A stretch of 64,000 bases of DNA. It comes from Gammaproteobacteria bacterium RIFCSPHIGHO2_02_FULL_42_43 (lineage in GTDB: Bacteria > Pseudomonadota > Gammaproteobacteria > Coxiellales > Coxiellaceae). Location: the NCBI GenBank assembly GCA_001801425.1, contig MGXR01000018.1, positions 13,742 to 77,741 on the forward strand, written 5' to 3'. This document shows positions 44,918 through 54,275 of the stretch, one piece after another (the stretch's first letter is position 1; each line of letters opens with the position of its first letter). A program made the translations under genes and the position numbers. The notes under the pieces are model-generated. The model was not told the DNA's origin, made no database searches, and saw nothing but the letters and a program-made list of their open reading frames with translations.

Positions 44918-46225
44918 TTATTCCTTTTTAGGCAGGAAATAAGCGATGAATGCTGACGCAATCAACAACACTGGAATCACTGACAACGCCCACTGAAAAT
45001 GCGGCAATGATCGCGCCACGCCATGATGAATACTGGGATGATCATCCCAATGAATAATTAAAAACCCGACCAGTGGTTGCAAAATCGGCGCGAACACAAC
45101 ACACAACATATTCGTAAATCCAATACTCGTCGCGCGATTCGCAGGCGTTGCGATTTCGTTGGCAATTGCAAACGTTAATACATAACTGCTTGCAAAACAT
45201 CCGCTGAAAAACATTAACGTTGATACAACCCAAAGCGGCGATGATATCCAAAAAATAATTGCGAACAATAATATCGCGGCGCAAAAAATATTCATGATCA
45301 TCATGTCGCGACGCCAAGTCGTTGCGCCATCCAACCAACCAATCAAAGGCCCACCCACGGCCACACCCACATACAAAAATGACGCGGAAATACTCGCTGT
45401 CACCATGCCCACGTGATGTGCCACTTCAATGAAGGGAACTGACCAAAGTGCTGTAAATACCGTCACAATACTAAATGCCAAACCAGAATAAATTCCATTC
45501 AGCCACACCACGGGATTTTTTGCCAATCGCTTTAATCCTTCTTGAATCGGCGCACCTGCCAAACGAATGGGAAATTTTTTACGCCGCGGTGTGTTTCGCA
45601 CCACGAACCACAAAAATCCTGACAAAGCGGCAGCAACAATACCTGCAATCAACATGCTTTCTTGCCAGCCTGTCGTGCGAATAAAATGCGCGAGCCACAA
45701 ACTGCCAAACACAGCACCCAACATTCCCACCGTTTCAACAATCGCGGCCATCACTGCAAATCGCCGCACAGGAAACCAAATCGAAATCAAACTCAAGCAG
45801 CCGACAAACGCAAATGCCGCACCCCCACCCATTAAAATGCGCCCAATCAACGCAAGTCCAACTGTTTTTGCCAATGCAAAAATAAAACTGCCAATGCACA
45901 CAACAAGCGCTCCGACACTCAGCACACCGCGCGGACCAAAGCGATCCATTAACAAACCAGCCGGTACCTGTAATATTGTGTAAATATAATAATAACTGCT
46001 GGTGATTACCGCACCACCCAATGCAGTTAATGCAAATGTGCGCATAATTCCTGTGATAATTTGCCCGGAAGATAGCTGCAAGAAAAATTGAAATAAAACG
46101 AAAATAACCGCAACGCCCCACACCGACCACGCCAATGTCACGCGCAAACGACGTGCGCGACGCAGTGCCTGCACGCTTACGAAACGAGGTGATGGCTCTT
46201 CAGAAGTAATAATCGTTTGTGTCAT
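44918..46225 (-). CDS. MFS transporter
   Basis: 435 residues, about twelve transmembrane segments. ILQVPAGLLMDRFGPRGVLSVG is the MFS loop 2-3 signature, and GRILMGGGAAFAFVGCLSLI the fourth helix. It belongs to the anion/sugar-like MFS branch that is expanded in Legionella and Coxiella relatives; the substrate is unknown. Upstream of and probably co-transcribed with the MATE gene. Confidence 0.9.
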   Translation of the reverse strand: MTQTIITSEEPSPRFVSVQALRRARRLRVTLAWSVWGVAVIFVLFQFFLQLSSGQIITGIMRTFALTALGGAVITSSYYYIYTILQVPAGLLMDRFGPRGVLSVGALVVCIGSFIFALAKTVGLALIGRILMGGGAAFAFVGCLSLISIWFPVRRFAVMAAIVETVGMLGAVFGSLWLAHFIRTTGWQESMLIAGIVAAALSGFLWFVVRNTPRRKKFPIRLAGAPIQEGLKRLAKNPVVWLNGIYSGLAFSIVTVFTALWSVPFIEVAHHVGMVTASISASFLYVGVAVGGPLIGWLDGATTWRRDMMIMNIFCAAILLFAIIFWISSPLWVVSTLMFFSGCFASSYVLTFAIANEIATPANRATSIGFTNMLCVVFAPILQPLVGFLIIHWDDHPSIHHGVARSLPHFQWALSVIPVLLIASAFIAYFLPKKE

Positions 46226-46322
46226 GAATCAGTCCAGCCATGCATGAGTAAACTACGATGCTAACATGGGATGGGTATACTAATCGATTAGGCTGGAAAT
46301 GCAAGGATATTAACGATGGATG

Positions 46323-48392
46323 TTAACGACGGCGATGTACAAAAGCGGATCCCGCTTTTTCTGGATGAGCAGAAGCATCATTCACTACTTTTTTTGCTGC
46401 TGCTGTTTGATGAAACAGTCCTGCTTGCGATGGATGTGAGGTTGTTTCCGCGGGTTTCGTCACAACAGTCGCGGGCTTCGTTGCAGCAACCACTGCAGCT
46501 GCATTTGCGCCACCTGATCCTAACGTCATCGAGGCAGTTACAATGACGTCATCTGTTTCTCTACGCGGAAATAAATCATGAACATTCGCTTGCGCCGCAG
46601 GATTACGTCCCGCTCCAGCACCTTGGCCGACACCACTATTCATCGCGACCGTACCAAACAAAAATAATCGTTTCACAAATGTAATCGCAGTTTCAATTTT
46701 TTTGTAAACGCTACTCGTAGCAGTTTTAAAACTATCGCGCACCGCTTGCAATGTTGCTTTGGGATGTATAACAGCTTGCACCGCTTTTTTCATAAGATTC
46801 ACCGCGGTGAAAACACTTTTGCTATAAAATGCACCGTTAACCACCGCACCCATGCCAATCACAATTCCATTGGCTAATTTATCTGATAAACGCGATGCGA
46901 TTTTAAATGTGCTGTGAAGAATGTTCGCTGCTTTGTGTCTCAATAAAGGCATAACCGCCGTTACCACTACAGCGCTGATAACAATCGCGATAGCAAAGAA
47001 AATCACATGAACCGAAGCTTGTAATACTTTCAATGCGACGTGTTGGCATTTTTGCTTAAAATTTAAATTTTTCCACGAATCATTTTCTGGTTTGAAAAAT
47101 TCAATAAAATCTTTTTTCATTTGTTTTAATTTCGCAACACCACCACCATCAATGAAGCGACGAATCATGTAATCGTACAACGTAGTTAATGCAACGGCAG
47201 TCACGACAGCGACCACTGCGGCAATCACAATCAATGCGCCCGGTGGTGTTGCTATCGCAGCTGCCATCGTCAATCCAAAAAACACATGACCAAATGCTGC
47301 AAGCGCTGAACCAAAGGATAAAAATCCGTAGCTAATGCCAGCCATTGCAGAAAACACAGTGCTAATATTTTTTAACGTGCGGGTTGCGGGCGTATCGGAT
47401 ACTTTTCCATACCAAATTTCTTTCATCACAGAAAAACTGTCGCCTCGAAATAAATAATAATTACAAATCGCTGCGGGAAGACCCACTACCAACAACGCGA
47501 TAAAAAATGGCCACGCCGCAGCAGCATACACAGCCGCAATCAGCCCTTCACCCAAACCCACAATCAATGAAATCCCAAATGAGAGTTGATTGATGCGCGC
47601 TTTGGTGGCTTTGCGTTCCATTCTCTTTTCAGCGCTAGTGATTGGCGCAATGCCTCTCACCACCGCATACAATTGTCTTAAGCGATATTTTTTTTTGTTT
47701 TCTTCTGTTGAATTATTTTCTTCGATGAATGGAAATAAAGCGTCGCGATCTTGTTTTAACAACGTATGAAGACTGTTTAATTTTTCAAAAACGGTTGATG
47801 CTGGAGCAAAAAAATTAGGCTCGCTAATGCCACTTTCATAACGTGATGGCAATGCAAGCAATGAATTGTCATCGCCACTGTCTTTAATTTTTTTATAATG
47901 GTCTTTTACGGTATCTTCTAATTTTCTATATTCATTCAAATTCGTTTCATATCGCACCAATAATTTTTCCAAATTTACGAGCTGTTCTTTTCCGTTTGCT
48001 TTTAAATTAAAATCAACCAATAAAGCAAACGCATGAATATATTTTTTCAGTTTTTTTAATTCTTTGATTTGTGTTGCGGTAGTTGCGGTTTTCGCTAATT
48101 CTCTGAAGGTTTGATACAATTTTTCTAAAATTTTTCCAGCATCAAATTCTTTTTCATTGATTGTCAATCCAAATAAATCGGTAACCACTGAATCCGATCC
48201 CATCAAGCACAATTGCATCGCCAACTGTAATGTTGTGTCTCGCAAATTATTTTTAAAACTGAATTTGGGACGTAATTGCGCTTCCAAGCTCGCTTGAATC
48301 GGACGCGCGATAATGTAACCTAACGTGTTATAAATAACATCGCGATTCGCGTGTTCCATTTCCGTCATTAGATTTCTTGCTGGATCAGTCAT
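46323..48392 (-). CDS. Large membrane protein of unknown function
   Basis: 689 residues from the ATG at 48392 (GAGG upstream); a longer frame to 48449 has no better start. Residues 1-~270 form a helical, charged region (EMEHANRDVIYNTLGYIIAR...). Then come several hydrophobic runs: AWPFFIALLVVGLPAAICNY, GFLSFGSALAAFGHVFFGLT, LIVIAAVVAVVTAVALTTLY and VIFFAIAIVISAVVVTAVMP. The C-terminal ~120 residues are polar, Ala/Thr-rich and disordered-looking. No family recognised. The pattern of coiled N-terminus, membrane hairpins and a disordered tail is common in secreted effectors of this group, but that is speculation. Confidence 0.8.
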   Translation of the reverse strand: MTDPARNLMTEMEHANRDVIYNTLGYIIARPIQASLEAQLRPKFSFKNNLRDTTLQLAMQLCLMGSDSVVTDLFGLTINEKEFDAGKILEKLYQTFRELAKTATTATQIKELKKLKKYIHAFALLVDFNLKANGKEQLVNLEKLLVRYETNLNEYRKLEDTVKDHYKKIKDSGDDNSLLALPSRYESGISEPNFFAPASTVFEKLNSLHTLLKQDRDALFPFIEENNSTEENKKKYRLRQLYAVVRGIAPITSAEKRMERKATKARINQLSFGISLIVGLGEGLIAAVYAAAAWPFFIALLVVGLPAAICNYYLFRGDSFSVMKEIWYGKVSDTPATRTLKNISTVFSAMAGISYGFLSFGSALAAFGHVFFGLTMAAAIATPPGALIVIAAVVAVVTAVALTTLYDYMIRRFIDGGGVAKLKQMKKDFIEFFKPENDSWKNLNFKQKCQHVALKVLQASVHVIFFAIAIVISAVVVTAVMPLLRHKAANILHSTFKIASRLSDKLANGIVIGMGAVVNGAFYSKSVFTAVNLMKKAVQAVIHPKATLQAVRDSFKTATSSVYKKIETAITFVKRLFLFGTVAMNSGVGQGAGAGRNPAAQANVHDLFPRRETDDVIVTASMTLGSGGANAAAVVAATKPATVVTKPAETTSHPSQAGLFHQTAAAKKVVNDASAHPEKAGSAFVHRRR

Positions 48393-48485
48393 GATCGCCT
48401 CGCCTGCAGAGATGCATCTGCATATAGATTCAGTGTAGTCTATGGGCATTAACGTATTTTGAAAGAATGCTTAAGGTTTTCTGAA

Positions 48486-49205
48486 ATGCATACAGGGTTA
48501 TCAGCTATCTCATTGATTGGTGAAAAATCGCAGGAATTCCTGCAGGGGCAGTTGACCTGCGATATGCGGCGATTAAACGCGCCTGGAGCACATTCGTTGA
48601 TGGGATGCTGCGATCCCAAGGGACGTGTGCTCGCAAACGGCTGGGTGATTAATTGGCATTATCAATTTTTTTTGATTGTGCCGCAATCAATGGTGGCCAT
48701 TCTGATTCATCATCTCAACAAATTTGCTTTATTTTCGAAAGTACGGCTACAAGAAAAAAAGGATTATTTCTTGATTGCAGAAGCTCAAGTGACTGAAAAA
48801 CAGTCCGACAATATTTATATTTCGTTGCTCGGAGTAAATCGTTTTTTGCACATCGCACTAAAAAATAATCATGATTCTGCTGTTATTTCAACGGATGAAA
48901 CAATGTGGCGCAAAAATAATATTCTCAATTTATTTGCCGTCATTACTCCTGCAACGAGTGTATTATTCACGCCGCAAATGATAGCGCTTGATCAGCAAGG
49001 CGGCGTTAGTTTTGATAAGGGTTGTTATGTCGGGCAAGAAATTGTCGCGCGTACGCATTATCTGGGAAAAGTAAAACGAAAACTGTGTTTAATGTCTTTG
49101 CCTCACGCCTATTCTGCGGGTGATGTGATCGAAGGAACAAGCAACATCGTTGTCGATGCGGTGAAGATCGATGATGCGTGTTATCAGGCGTTGGTGGTTG
49201 CTTAG
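48486..49205 (+). CDS. ygfZ: YgfZ/GcvT-domain folate-binding protein
   Basis: 239 residues from the ATG at 48486 (AAGG upstream); a TTG at 48459 is also open. YgfZ supports Fe-S cluster enzymes such as MiaB in a folate-dependent way. The diagnostic motif KGCYVGQEIVAR, with its conserved Cys, is present at about residue 180. LQGQLTCDMRRL and ALMGCCDPKGRV-like (HSLMGCCDPKGRVLANG) are at the N-terminus. It is shorter than E. coli YgfZ (326 residues), at the C-terminal barrel. Confidence 0.93.
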   Translation: MHTGLSAISLIGEKSQEFLQGQLTCDMRRLNAPGAHSLMGCCDPKGRVLANGWVINWHYQFFLIVPQSMVAILIHHLNKFALFSKVRLQEKKDYFLIAEAQVTEKQSDNIYISLLGVNRFLHIALKNNHDSAVISTDETMWRKNNILNLFAVITPATSVLFTPQMIALDQQGGVSFDKGCYVGQEIVARTHYLGKVKRKLCLMSLPHAYSAGDVIEGTSNIVVDAVKIDDACYQALVVA

Positions 49206-49222
49206 CCATAAAACGTATGGAA

Positions 49223-50176
49223 TTATCTCTTGGGCGATGACGATTGCGACGTATCAGCAGAGTAAAATATATACTCATTGTTGCTTGCTAACGCTTTAAA
49301 TGCTCTCGCTGTCCGATCATCGGGCTTTGCTTGCGCATATTTCAACAAAATCCACATCCTTTGTTCATCACTAAACTCATTAAATTTTTTATCTTTCGGA
49401 AAATTGGGAATTTTTTCTTGCGCATGTTTTAATGCGTTTTCAGAAAAATTAGCGCCTTTAAAAAAACAAGCGTCGGTTTTTAAATCTAAATACGCTTGAG
49501 ATACTACAGGTAAAAGTTCATTAGGAAATCCACCATATACTTCCCCATACCCATTGCGCGTTTCACCCAGAATCAATTTTAATCTGCAATTTTGCGTAAA
49601 TTTAGATATTGCATTAAAATCATTCTCCAAAAATTTTTCTTTGGAAATTACTTTAAGTGGTTTGGGTGGGGTGTACGATTCTTGTGGCGGGGTGGGGTGG
49701 GGCGGGGTGTTGGTTTTTTTTTCTGCTTTTTGCGTTGGTGCTGCGGCTCTCGGTGGTGTTTTTTTTGCTGATGTTGATGACGACTCTGTTGGTGTTGGTG
49801 TTGGTGTTGGTGTTGGTGTTGGTGTTGGTGTTGCTGCTCTTTCTGTTGGTGTTGGTGATGGTGATGCAGTTGGTGGTGTTGGTGCCCTAGTTTCTGCTGC
49901 AAGCAACCTATGATCGTAATCAAATCTTTTTACTTCATCCATTAACGTTTCTCTTGCTTCCCCAATCAATTTAAATTTTTCCCCAGCGAACAAGTCTCCT
50001 AGATTCTTATCTGGATGAAGTTGTAATGATAGTTTTTTATAAGCTGTATTAATTGCTTCTTCACTGGCATTACGCGCAACACCTAGAATATCGTAGTAGG
50101 TTGTTTTTCTACCCGTGATTTCCTTTCTAATATCATCAACCCCCTCCTGAGTTGTTATCTTTGATAAATCGACCAT
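49223..50176 (-). CDS. J-domain protein with Pro/Thr repeat linker
   Basis: 317 residues. An N-terminal J domain covers residues ~25-92: TTYYDILGVARNASEEAI, the essential HPD in LSLQLHPDKN, and DEVKRFDYDH. A low-complexity Pro/Thr/Ser linker (~98-175) encoded by perfect hexanucleotide repeats follows. The C-terminal ~130 residues form a soluble domain I do not recognise. J domains recruit and stimulate Hsp70. It lacks the G/F region and zinc fingers of DnaJ, so it is a class III co-chaperone, possibly directed at host Hsp70. The stop lies 17 bp from the convergent ygfZ stop. Confidence 0.88.
   Translation of the reverse strand: MVDLSKITTQEGVDDIRKEITGRKTTYYDILGVARNASEEAINTAYKKLSLQLHPDKNLGDLFAGEKFKLIGEARETLMDEVKRFDYDHRLLAAETRAPTPPTASPSPTPTERAATPTPTPTPTPTPTPTESSSTSAKKTPPRAAAPTQKAEKKTNTPPHPTPPQESYTPPKPLKVISKEKFLENDFNAISKFTQNCRLKLILGETRNGYGEVYGGFPNELLPVVSQAYLDLKTDACFFKGANFSENALKHAQEKIPNFPKDKKFNEFSDEQRMWILLKYAQAKPDDRTARAFKALASNNEYIFYSADTSQSSSPKR
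49791..49832. repeat. (ggtgtt)7 microsatellite inside the J-domain gene
   Basis: Seven perfect copies of ggtgtt, read on the minus strand as Thr-Pro repeats. Shorter interrupted runs lie at 49851-49866. Copy-number change by slippage would lengthen or shorten the linker without changing the frame. Confidence 0.95.
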
Positions 50177-50340
50177 ACATCAAGCCCCTCTCGCAACGAC
50201 TGACTGCTGCTTGCTTGGAGTATAGTCAATAAATCGAAACTTATTTTTAGTTGTATATCAACGGATTATGATCTGGGATTGGTAACTTCTCAAAAACCCA
50301 GGCAACACTCAAATAATTTCTCAAGAAAATGGGGCGCGTC

Positions 50341-50363
50341 GTCCCGCGACTTGATCGCGGGAT
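50341..50363. repeat. Short palindrome related to the GIY-YIG flanks
   Basis: gtcccgcga and tcgcgggat form a 9-bp inverted repeat with one mismatch around cttga, directly followed by cc. It resembles the gtcatcccgcgg/ccgcgggat palindromes at 16712 and 17059. It lies 15 bp from the stop of the DUF4143 gene. The remaining gap 50177-50340 shows nothing further. Confidence 0.55.
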
Positions 50364-50377
50364 CCATGATCTATCCG

Positions 50378-51526
50378 TTACAGAATTTCATCCGCCCACA
50401 ATTGAGCTAAAAATGTTTTCCAGTGTATGATTTCTATTTTGCCAACACGTCTTGCAATTGTGTCATGGCTAATTAAAAAATAACGCTTACAGATTTTTTC
50501 TTCTAACAGTGCTGTCAATCCCTGTGTATGTTTTTCGCTAGTACGCTCAGTGGATTTTACTTCAATCGCAATTTCATCACCCAGGATAAAATCCACCTCT
50601 TGTCCATTTTTAGTTTGCCAGTAACATAATGAAACATGTTTTCTGTGATAACTTAAATAAGCGCGCAACTCCAACGCAATAAAATGCTCGAACGATTTCC
50701 CGTATAAATCAGATTGCTTTGGAATTTGTTTCACATCGATTAATGCATTTTTAACACCCAAATCAAAATAATAAAATTTGGATTTACTGGTTGGTTTTCG
50801 TTTAACAGTTTTAGTCCACGCAGGTAGTAAAAAACCAATAAACGTATCTTCTAGAATACTGTAATAATCACGCACTATGTGTAACGGCACTGCGGCATCA
50901 CTTGCGATATTGGTAAAATTAACAATCTCGCCGGAAGTCAGCGCAGAAAATTTTAAAAAGCGAACAAACGGGGGCAATTCACGCACTAACGCTTCTGTTT
51001 GAATTTCTTCTTTCAAATAAATATTCACGTAACTCAGTAAATCCTCAAATGGCTCATCACTGAAATAAACCATCGGTAAACCACCAACTAACAAATAACG
51101 CTCAAGATCAAATGTTGGAATTTCTGCTGATGTTAACGGAAACAATTCTGCTTGCCTTGCGCGCCCACCCAACAAATTCGCTTGATTACGACGCAACTTG
51201 CGTGCACTGCTCCCTGTCAATAAAAAAGATAATTTTTCACGCTCTATTAGTCGATGCACCTCATTCAAAATATCAGGAATACGCTGCACTTCATCGATAA
51301 TAACGCAAGGTATGCGCGAATGCTTTCCTTGTATTACGGAATATAAATCAGTTGGTTTTTCCAATAAACGCAGATAAAGCGCATTATCCAGCAAATCAAG
51401 ATAAGGCACATCTTTTCCAAATTGAGTTTTAATTAACGTTGTTTTTCCTGTTGCGCGCGGCCCAAACAGAAAAAAAGACTTTTTTTTCAACAGGTTAGGT
51501 AAATTTAGCAATCGGGAACACAACAT
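50378..51526 (-). CDS. AAA family ATPase with DUF4143 domain (second paralogue)
   Basis: 382 residues. Walker A FGPRATGKT (22-30), Walker B IPCVIIDEVQRIP, sensor LLTGSSARKL, then the DUF4143 part with FTNIASDAAVPLHIVRDYY and a C-terminal nuclease-like QEVDFILGDEIAIEVKST. Only distantly similar to the 4841-5989 protein, so a separate acquisition rather than a recent duplication. Its function is unknown. Confidence 0.92.
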   Translation of the reverse strand: MLCSRLLNLPNLLKKKSFFLFGPRATGKTTLIKTQFGKDVPYLDLLDNALYLRLLEKPTDLYSVIQGKHSRIPCVIIDEVQRIPDILNEVHRLIEREKLSFLLTGSSARKLRRNQANLLGGRARQAELFPLTSAEIPTFDLERYLLVGGLPMVYFSDEPFEDLLSYVNIYLKEEIQTEALVRELPPFVRFLKFSALTSGEIVNFTNIASDAAVPLHIVRDYYSILEDTFIGFLLPAWTKTVKRKPTSKSKFYYFDLGVKNALIDVKQIPKQSDLYGKSFEHFIALELRAYLSYHRKHVSLCYWQTKNGQEVDFILGDEIAIEVKSTERTSEKHTQGLTALLEEKICKRYFLISHDTIARRVGKIEIIHWKTFLAQLWADEIL

Positions 51527-51655
51527 AACGCTAGGTTGCCCTGAATGAATATATTCAGAAATATATCAGATAATTTTATAAATTTCCAGAAATTTGTAAA
51601 AAATTACAACGAATATCTGCATCAGGTCGGCGCTCTAAATGAGTGCTCGAAATTA

Positions 51656-54262
51656 TCACTCCAAACTCTTCGCTACAATCTCGCGCAAATTGTCGGATAA
51701 TTTCTGCGATGACAATCGCTCTAGCTGCGCTTTCATCAGCGCACCGCGCGATTTATCCATCTGCTTCCACTGCGAAAAAGGTTGTACCACACGTGCCGCA
51801 ACAATGGGATTATTCGCATCAATTTTCAAAATACAATCCGTTAGAAATTCATACGCCTCACCGCTCGCATCGTGAAAACGCAGTGTATTCGAACCAAACG
51901 TTACTAACAATGCATACACATTATTGGGATTTTTCCAATCAAACGCCGGATGTTGCAGCAACGACTTCACACGCTGCAACGTATCGGGCAATGTGCTACT
52001 CGCTTGCAGCGAAAACCATTTATTCACGACCAATGGTTCGCGGTGATAGTGTTCGTAAAATTGCGTTAATGCCGTTTCACGTTCATCAATGACGTGATGA
52101 TTTAATGCAATCAATGCGCCCAATTTGTCGGTCATCGTTGTCGCGTGTTGCGCATCATGAAAAGCGATTTTTGCATAATGCGCAGGATTCGCATGCATTA
52201 AATAATACAGCGATGCCGCGCGAATCGCGCGCTGGCCGCAGGCTTCAACTGAATACTCAGGATTAGTCACTTTATTTTTCTCAAACAAATCAGAAAATAA
52301 TTTTACCAACTGTTTGGCAAGCGCTTTCTCAACCAATTGTTCTGCGCGAAATACCGCATCAATGTCCAGCGGTTTTAATTGCGTGTATAAATATTTGAGC
52401 GACGGAAATTGCAGCAAACGCGTCAGCATATTCAAATCAGACGGTGGATTTTTTAGCAAGGATTCTACGGAATGAATCAATAAATCCGCAGTGACATCCG
52501 CATTGCGCGCAGCATCACCAATGGCATTTACCATCAATCGCTGCCCCGCTTCCCACCGACAAAACGCATCGGTGTCACATTGCATCAATCGCGCCAATTC
52601 ATCATTGGAATAATCATAGTGCAAAATCACGGGTGCTGAAAAATGTCGCAGCAATGAAGGTGCGGGTTTCTCTGCAACGTGAATAAAAGTAAACGTTTCT
52701 TCTGATTGTTGAATCGTTAATACTGTTGATTTTCCAAAAGAATGCGATTCATGCTCTAACTGTAATTCCATGGCGTGACAATGCGAGTCAATCAAAGCCA
52801 TCTCAAACGGAAAATAGAGCGGCAATTTTTCAAATTGATGTGGTGTGGGCAGTGTCATTTGTTTGATGTGCACGTGAAATGTTTTTTTCGCCACATCATA
52901 TTGCGTTTTCACTTGCACGATGGGCGTGCCCGCTTGATGATACCAGCGAGAGAATTGGGAAAAATCAAATTGATTGGCATCCGCCAAGGCCTGCAAAAAA
53001 TCTTCGGTCGTGACCGCGTGCCCATCGTATCGCGAAAAATATAAATCCATGCCTTTTCGAAAACCATCGGGCGACAACAACGTCCTCGCCATACGTATCA
53101 CTTCCGCACCTTTTTCATAAACCGTTGCCGTGTAAAAATTATCGATTTTGACATAACTGTCGGGGCGAATTGGATGCGCCATAGGGCCTGCATCTTCGGG
53201 AAACTGATGATTACGCAGCGTGTTCACAACATCAATGCGTGCAACGCCTTTTGATGTGGTATCTTCTGTAAATAATTGATCGCGACAGACAGTCAATCCT
53301 TCTTTCAATGTCAATTGAAACCAATCGCGACAGGTCACGCGATCGCCAGTCCAATTGTGAAAATATTCATGCGCAATCACACGTTCGATATTAATATAAT
53401 CCGCGTCAGTTGCCGTTTCTGGTTTCGCTAAAATATATTTCGTATTAAAAATATTGAGGCCCTTATTTTCCATGGCACCCATATTAAAATCACTGACAGC
53501 CACAATCATAAATCGATCCAAATCATATTCGCGACCAAATTTTTCTTCGTCCCATTTCATCGCTTTTTTCAGCGCTATCATGGCGTAATCGCCTTGATCC
53601 AAAAATCCTTTTTCCAAATACAAATATAAATCGACATGGCGCTCATGCATGGTTTCAAACTGATCACGAATCACATCAAAATCCCCCGCCACTAACGCAA
53701 ATAAATAACAGGGTTTGAGCGATGGATCTTCCCAATGCACCCAGTGACGATTATTTTCCATCAACCGCTCTTCAACCAAATTGCCATTGGATAACAAAAA
53801 TGGAAAGCGATCTTTATCTGCAGAAATGGTCACCGTGAATCGCGACATTACATCAGGACGATCGAGAAAATACGTAATTCTGCGAAACCCTTCTGCTTCG
53901 CATTGCGTGCATAAATTATTGCGTGATTGATAAAGTCCCATCAGCGTCGTATTTTTTTTTGGAAAAATTTGAACGGTAGTTTCTAGTGAAAATGTATCAC
54001 TCACATTCAAAATGGTGAGTGTTTTATTTGTCACACACATTTTTTCAGCTGGCAATATTTTTCCATTGAGCGCCACTTGTTGCAAAATCAACGCTTCACC
54101 ATCCAACACTAAATCTGCTTTTTGATTTTTAGATGCTGCATTGCGTCGCACACGCAACAATGATTTGACAATAATGTCATTCTCTTCGATTTCAAAATGA
54201 CAATGCACAGAATCAATCAAAAAATCCGGCGGAGTGTAGTCTTTGAGATACGTGGTTTGCAT
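51656..54262 (-). CDS. pepN: Aminopeptidase N
   Basis: 868 residues, an M1 zinc metallopeptidase. GAMENKGLNIF is the exopeptidase motif, HEYFHNWTGDRVTC with the downstream Glu (LKEGLTV) the zinc site, and the late Tyr is in NFYTATVYEKGAEV. Removes N-terminal residues from peptides in the cytoplasm. Full length. It lies 13 bp after nhaA and may share its transcript. Confidence 0.98.
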   Translation of the reverse strand: MQTTYLKDYTPPDFLIDSVHCHFEIEENDIIVKSLLRVRRNAASKNQKADLVLDGEALILQQVALNGKILPAEKMCVTNKTLTILNVSDTFSLETTVQIFPKKNTTLMGLYQSRNNLCTQCEAEGFRRITYFLDRPDVMSRFTVTISADKDRFPFLLSNGNLVEERLMENNRHWVHWEDPSLKPCYLFALVAGDFDVIRDQFETMHERHVDLYLYLEKGFLDQGDYAMIALKKAMKWDEEKFGREYDLDRFMIVAVSDFNMGAMENKGLNIFNTKYILAKPETATDADYINIERVIAHEYFHNWTGDRVTCRDWFQLTLKEGLTVCRDQLFTEDTTSKGVARIDVVNTLRNHQFPEDAGPMAHPIRPDSYVKIDNFYTATVYEKGAEVIRMARTLLSPDGFRKGMDLYFSRYDGHAVTTEDFLQALADANQFDFSQFSRWYHQAGTPIVQVKTQYDVAKKTFHVHIKQMTLPTPHQFEKLPLYFPFEMALIDSHCHAMELQLEHESHSFGKSTVLTIQQSEETFTFIHVAEKPAPSLLRHFSAPVILHYDYSNDELARLMQCDTDAFCRWEAGQRLMVNAIGDAARNADVTADLLIHSVESLLKNPPSDLNMLTRLLQFPSLKYLYTQLKPLDIDAVFRAEQLVEKALAKQLVKLFSDLFEKNKVTNPEYSVEACGQRAIRAASLYYLMHANPAHYAKIAFHDAQHATTMTDKLGALIALNHHVIDERETALTQFYEHYHREPLVVNKWFSLQASSTLPDTLQRVKSLLQHPAFDWKNPNNVYALLVTFGSNTLRFHDASGEAYEFLTDCILKIDANNPIVAARVVQPFSQWKQMDKSRGALMKAQLERLSSQKLSDNLREIVAKSLE

Positions 54263-54275
54263 AAAACACCTTAAA

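Noticed and set aside
49554..49913. Plus-strand ORF rich in Val-Gly repeats
   Set aside because: Antisense shadow of the Thr-Pro linker of the J-domain gene.
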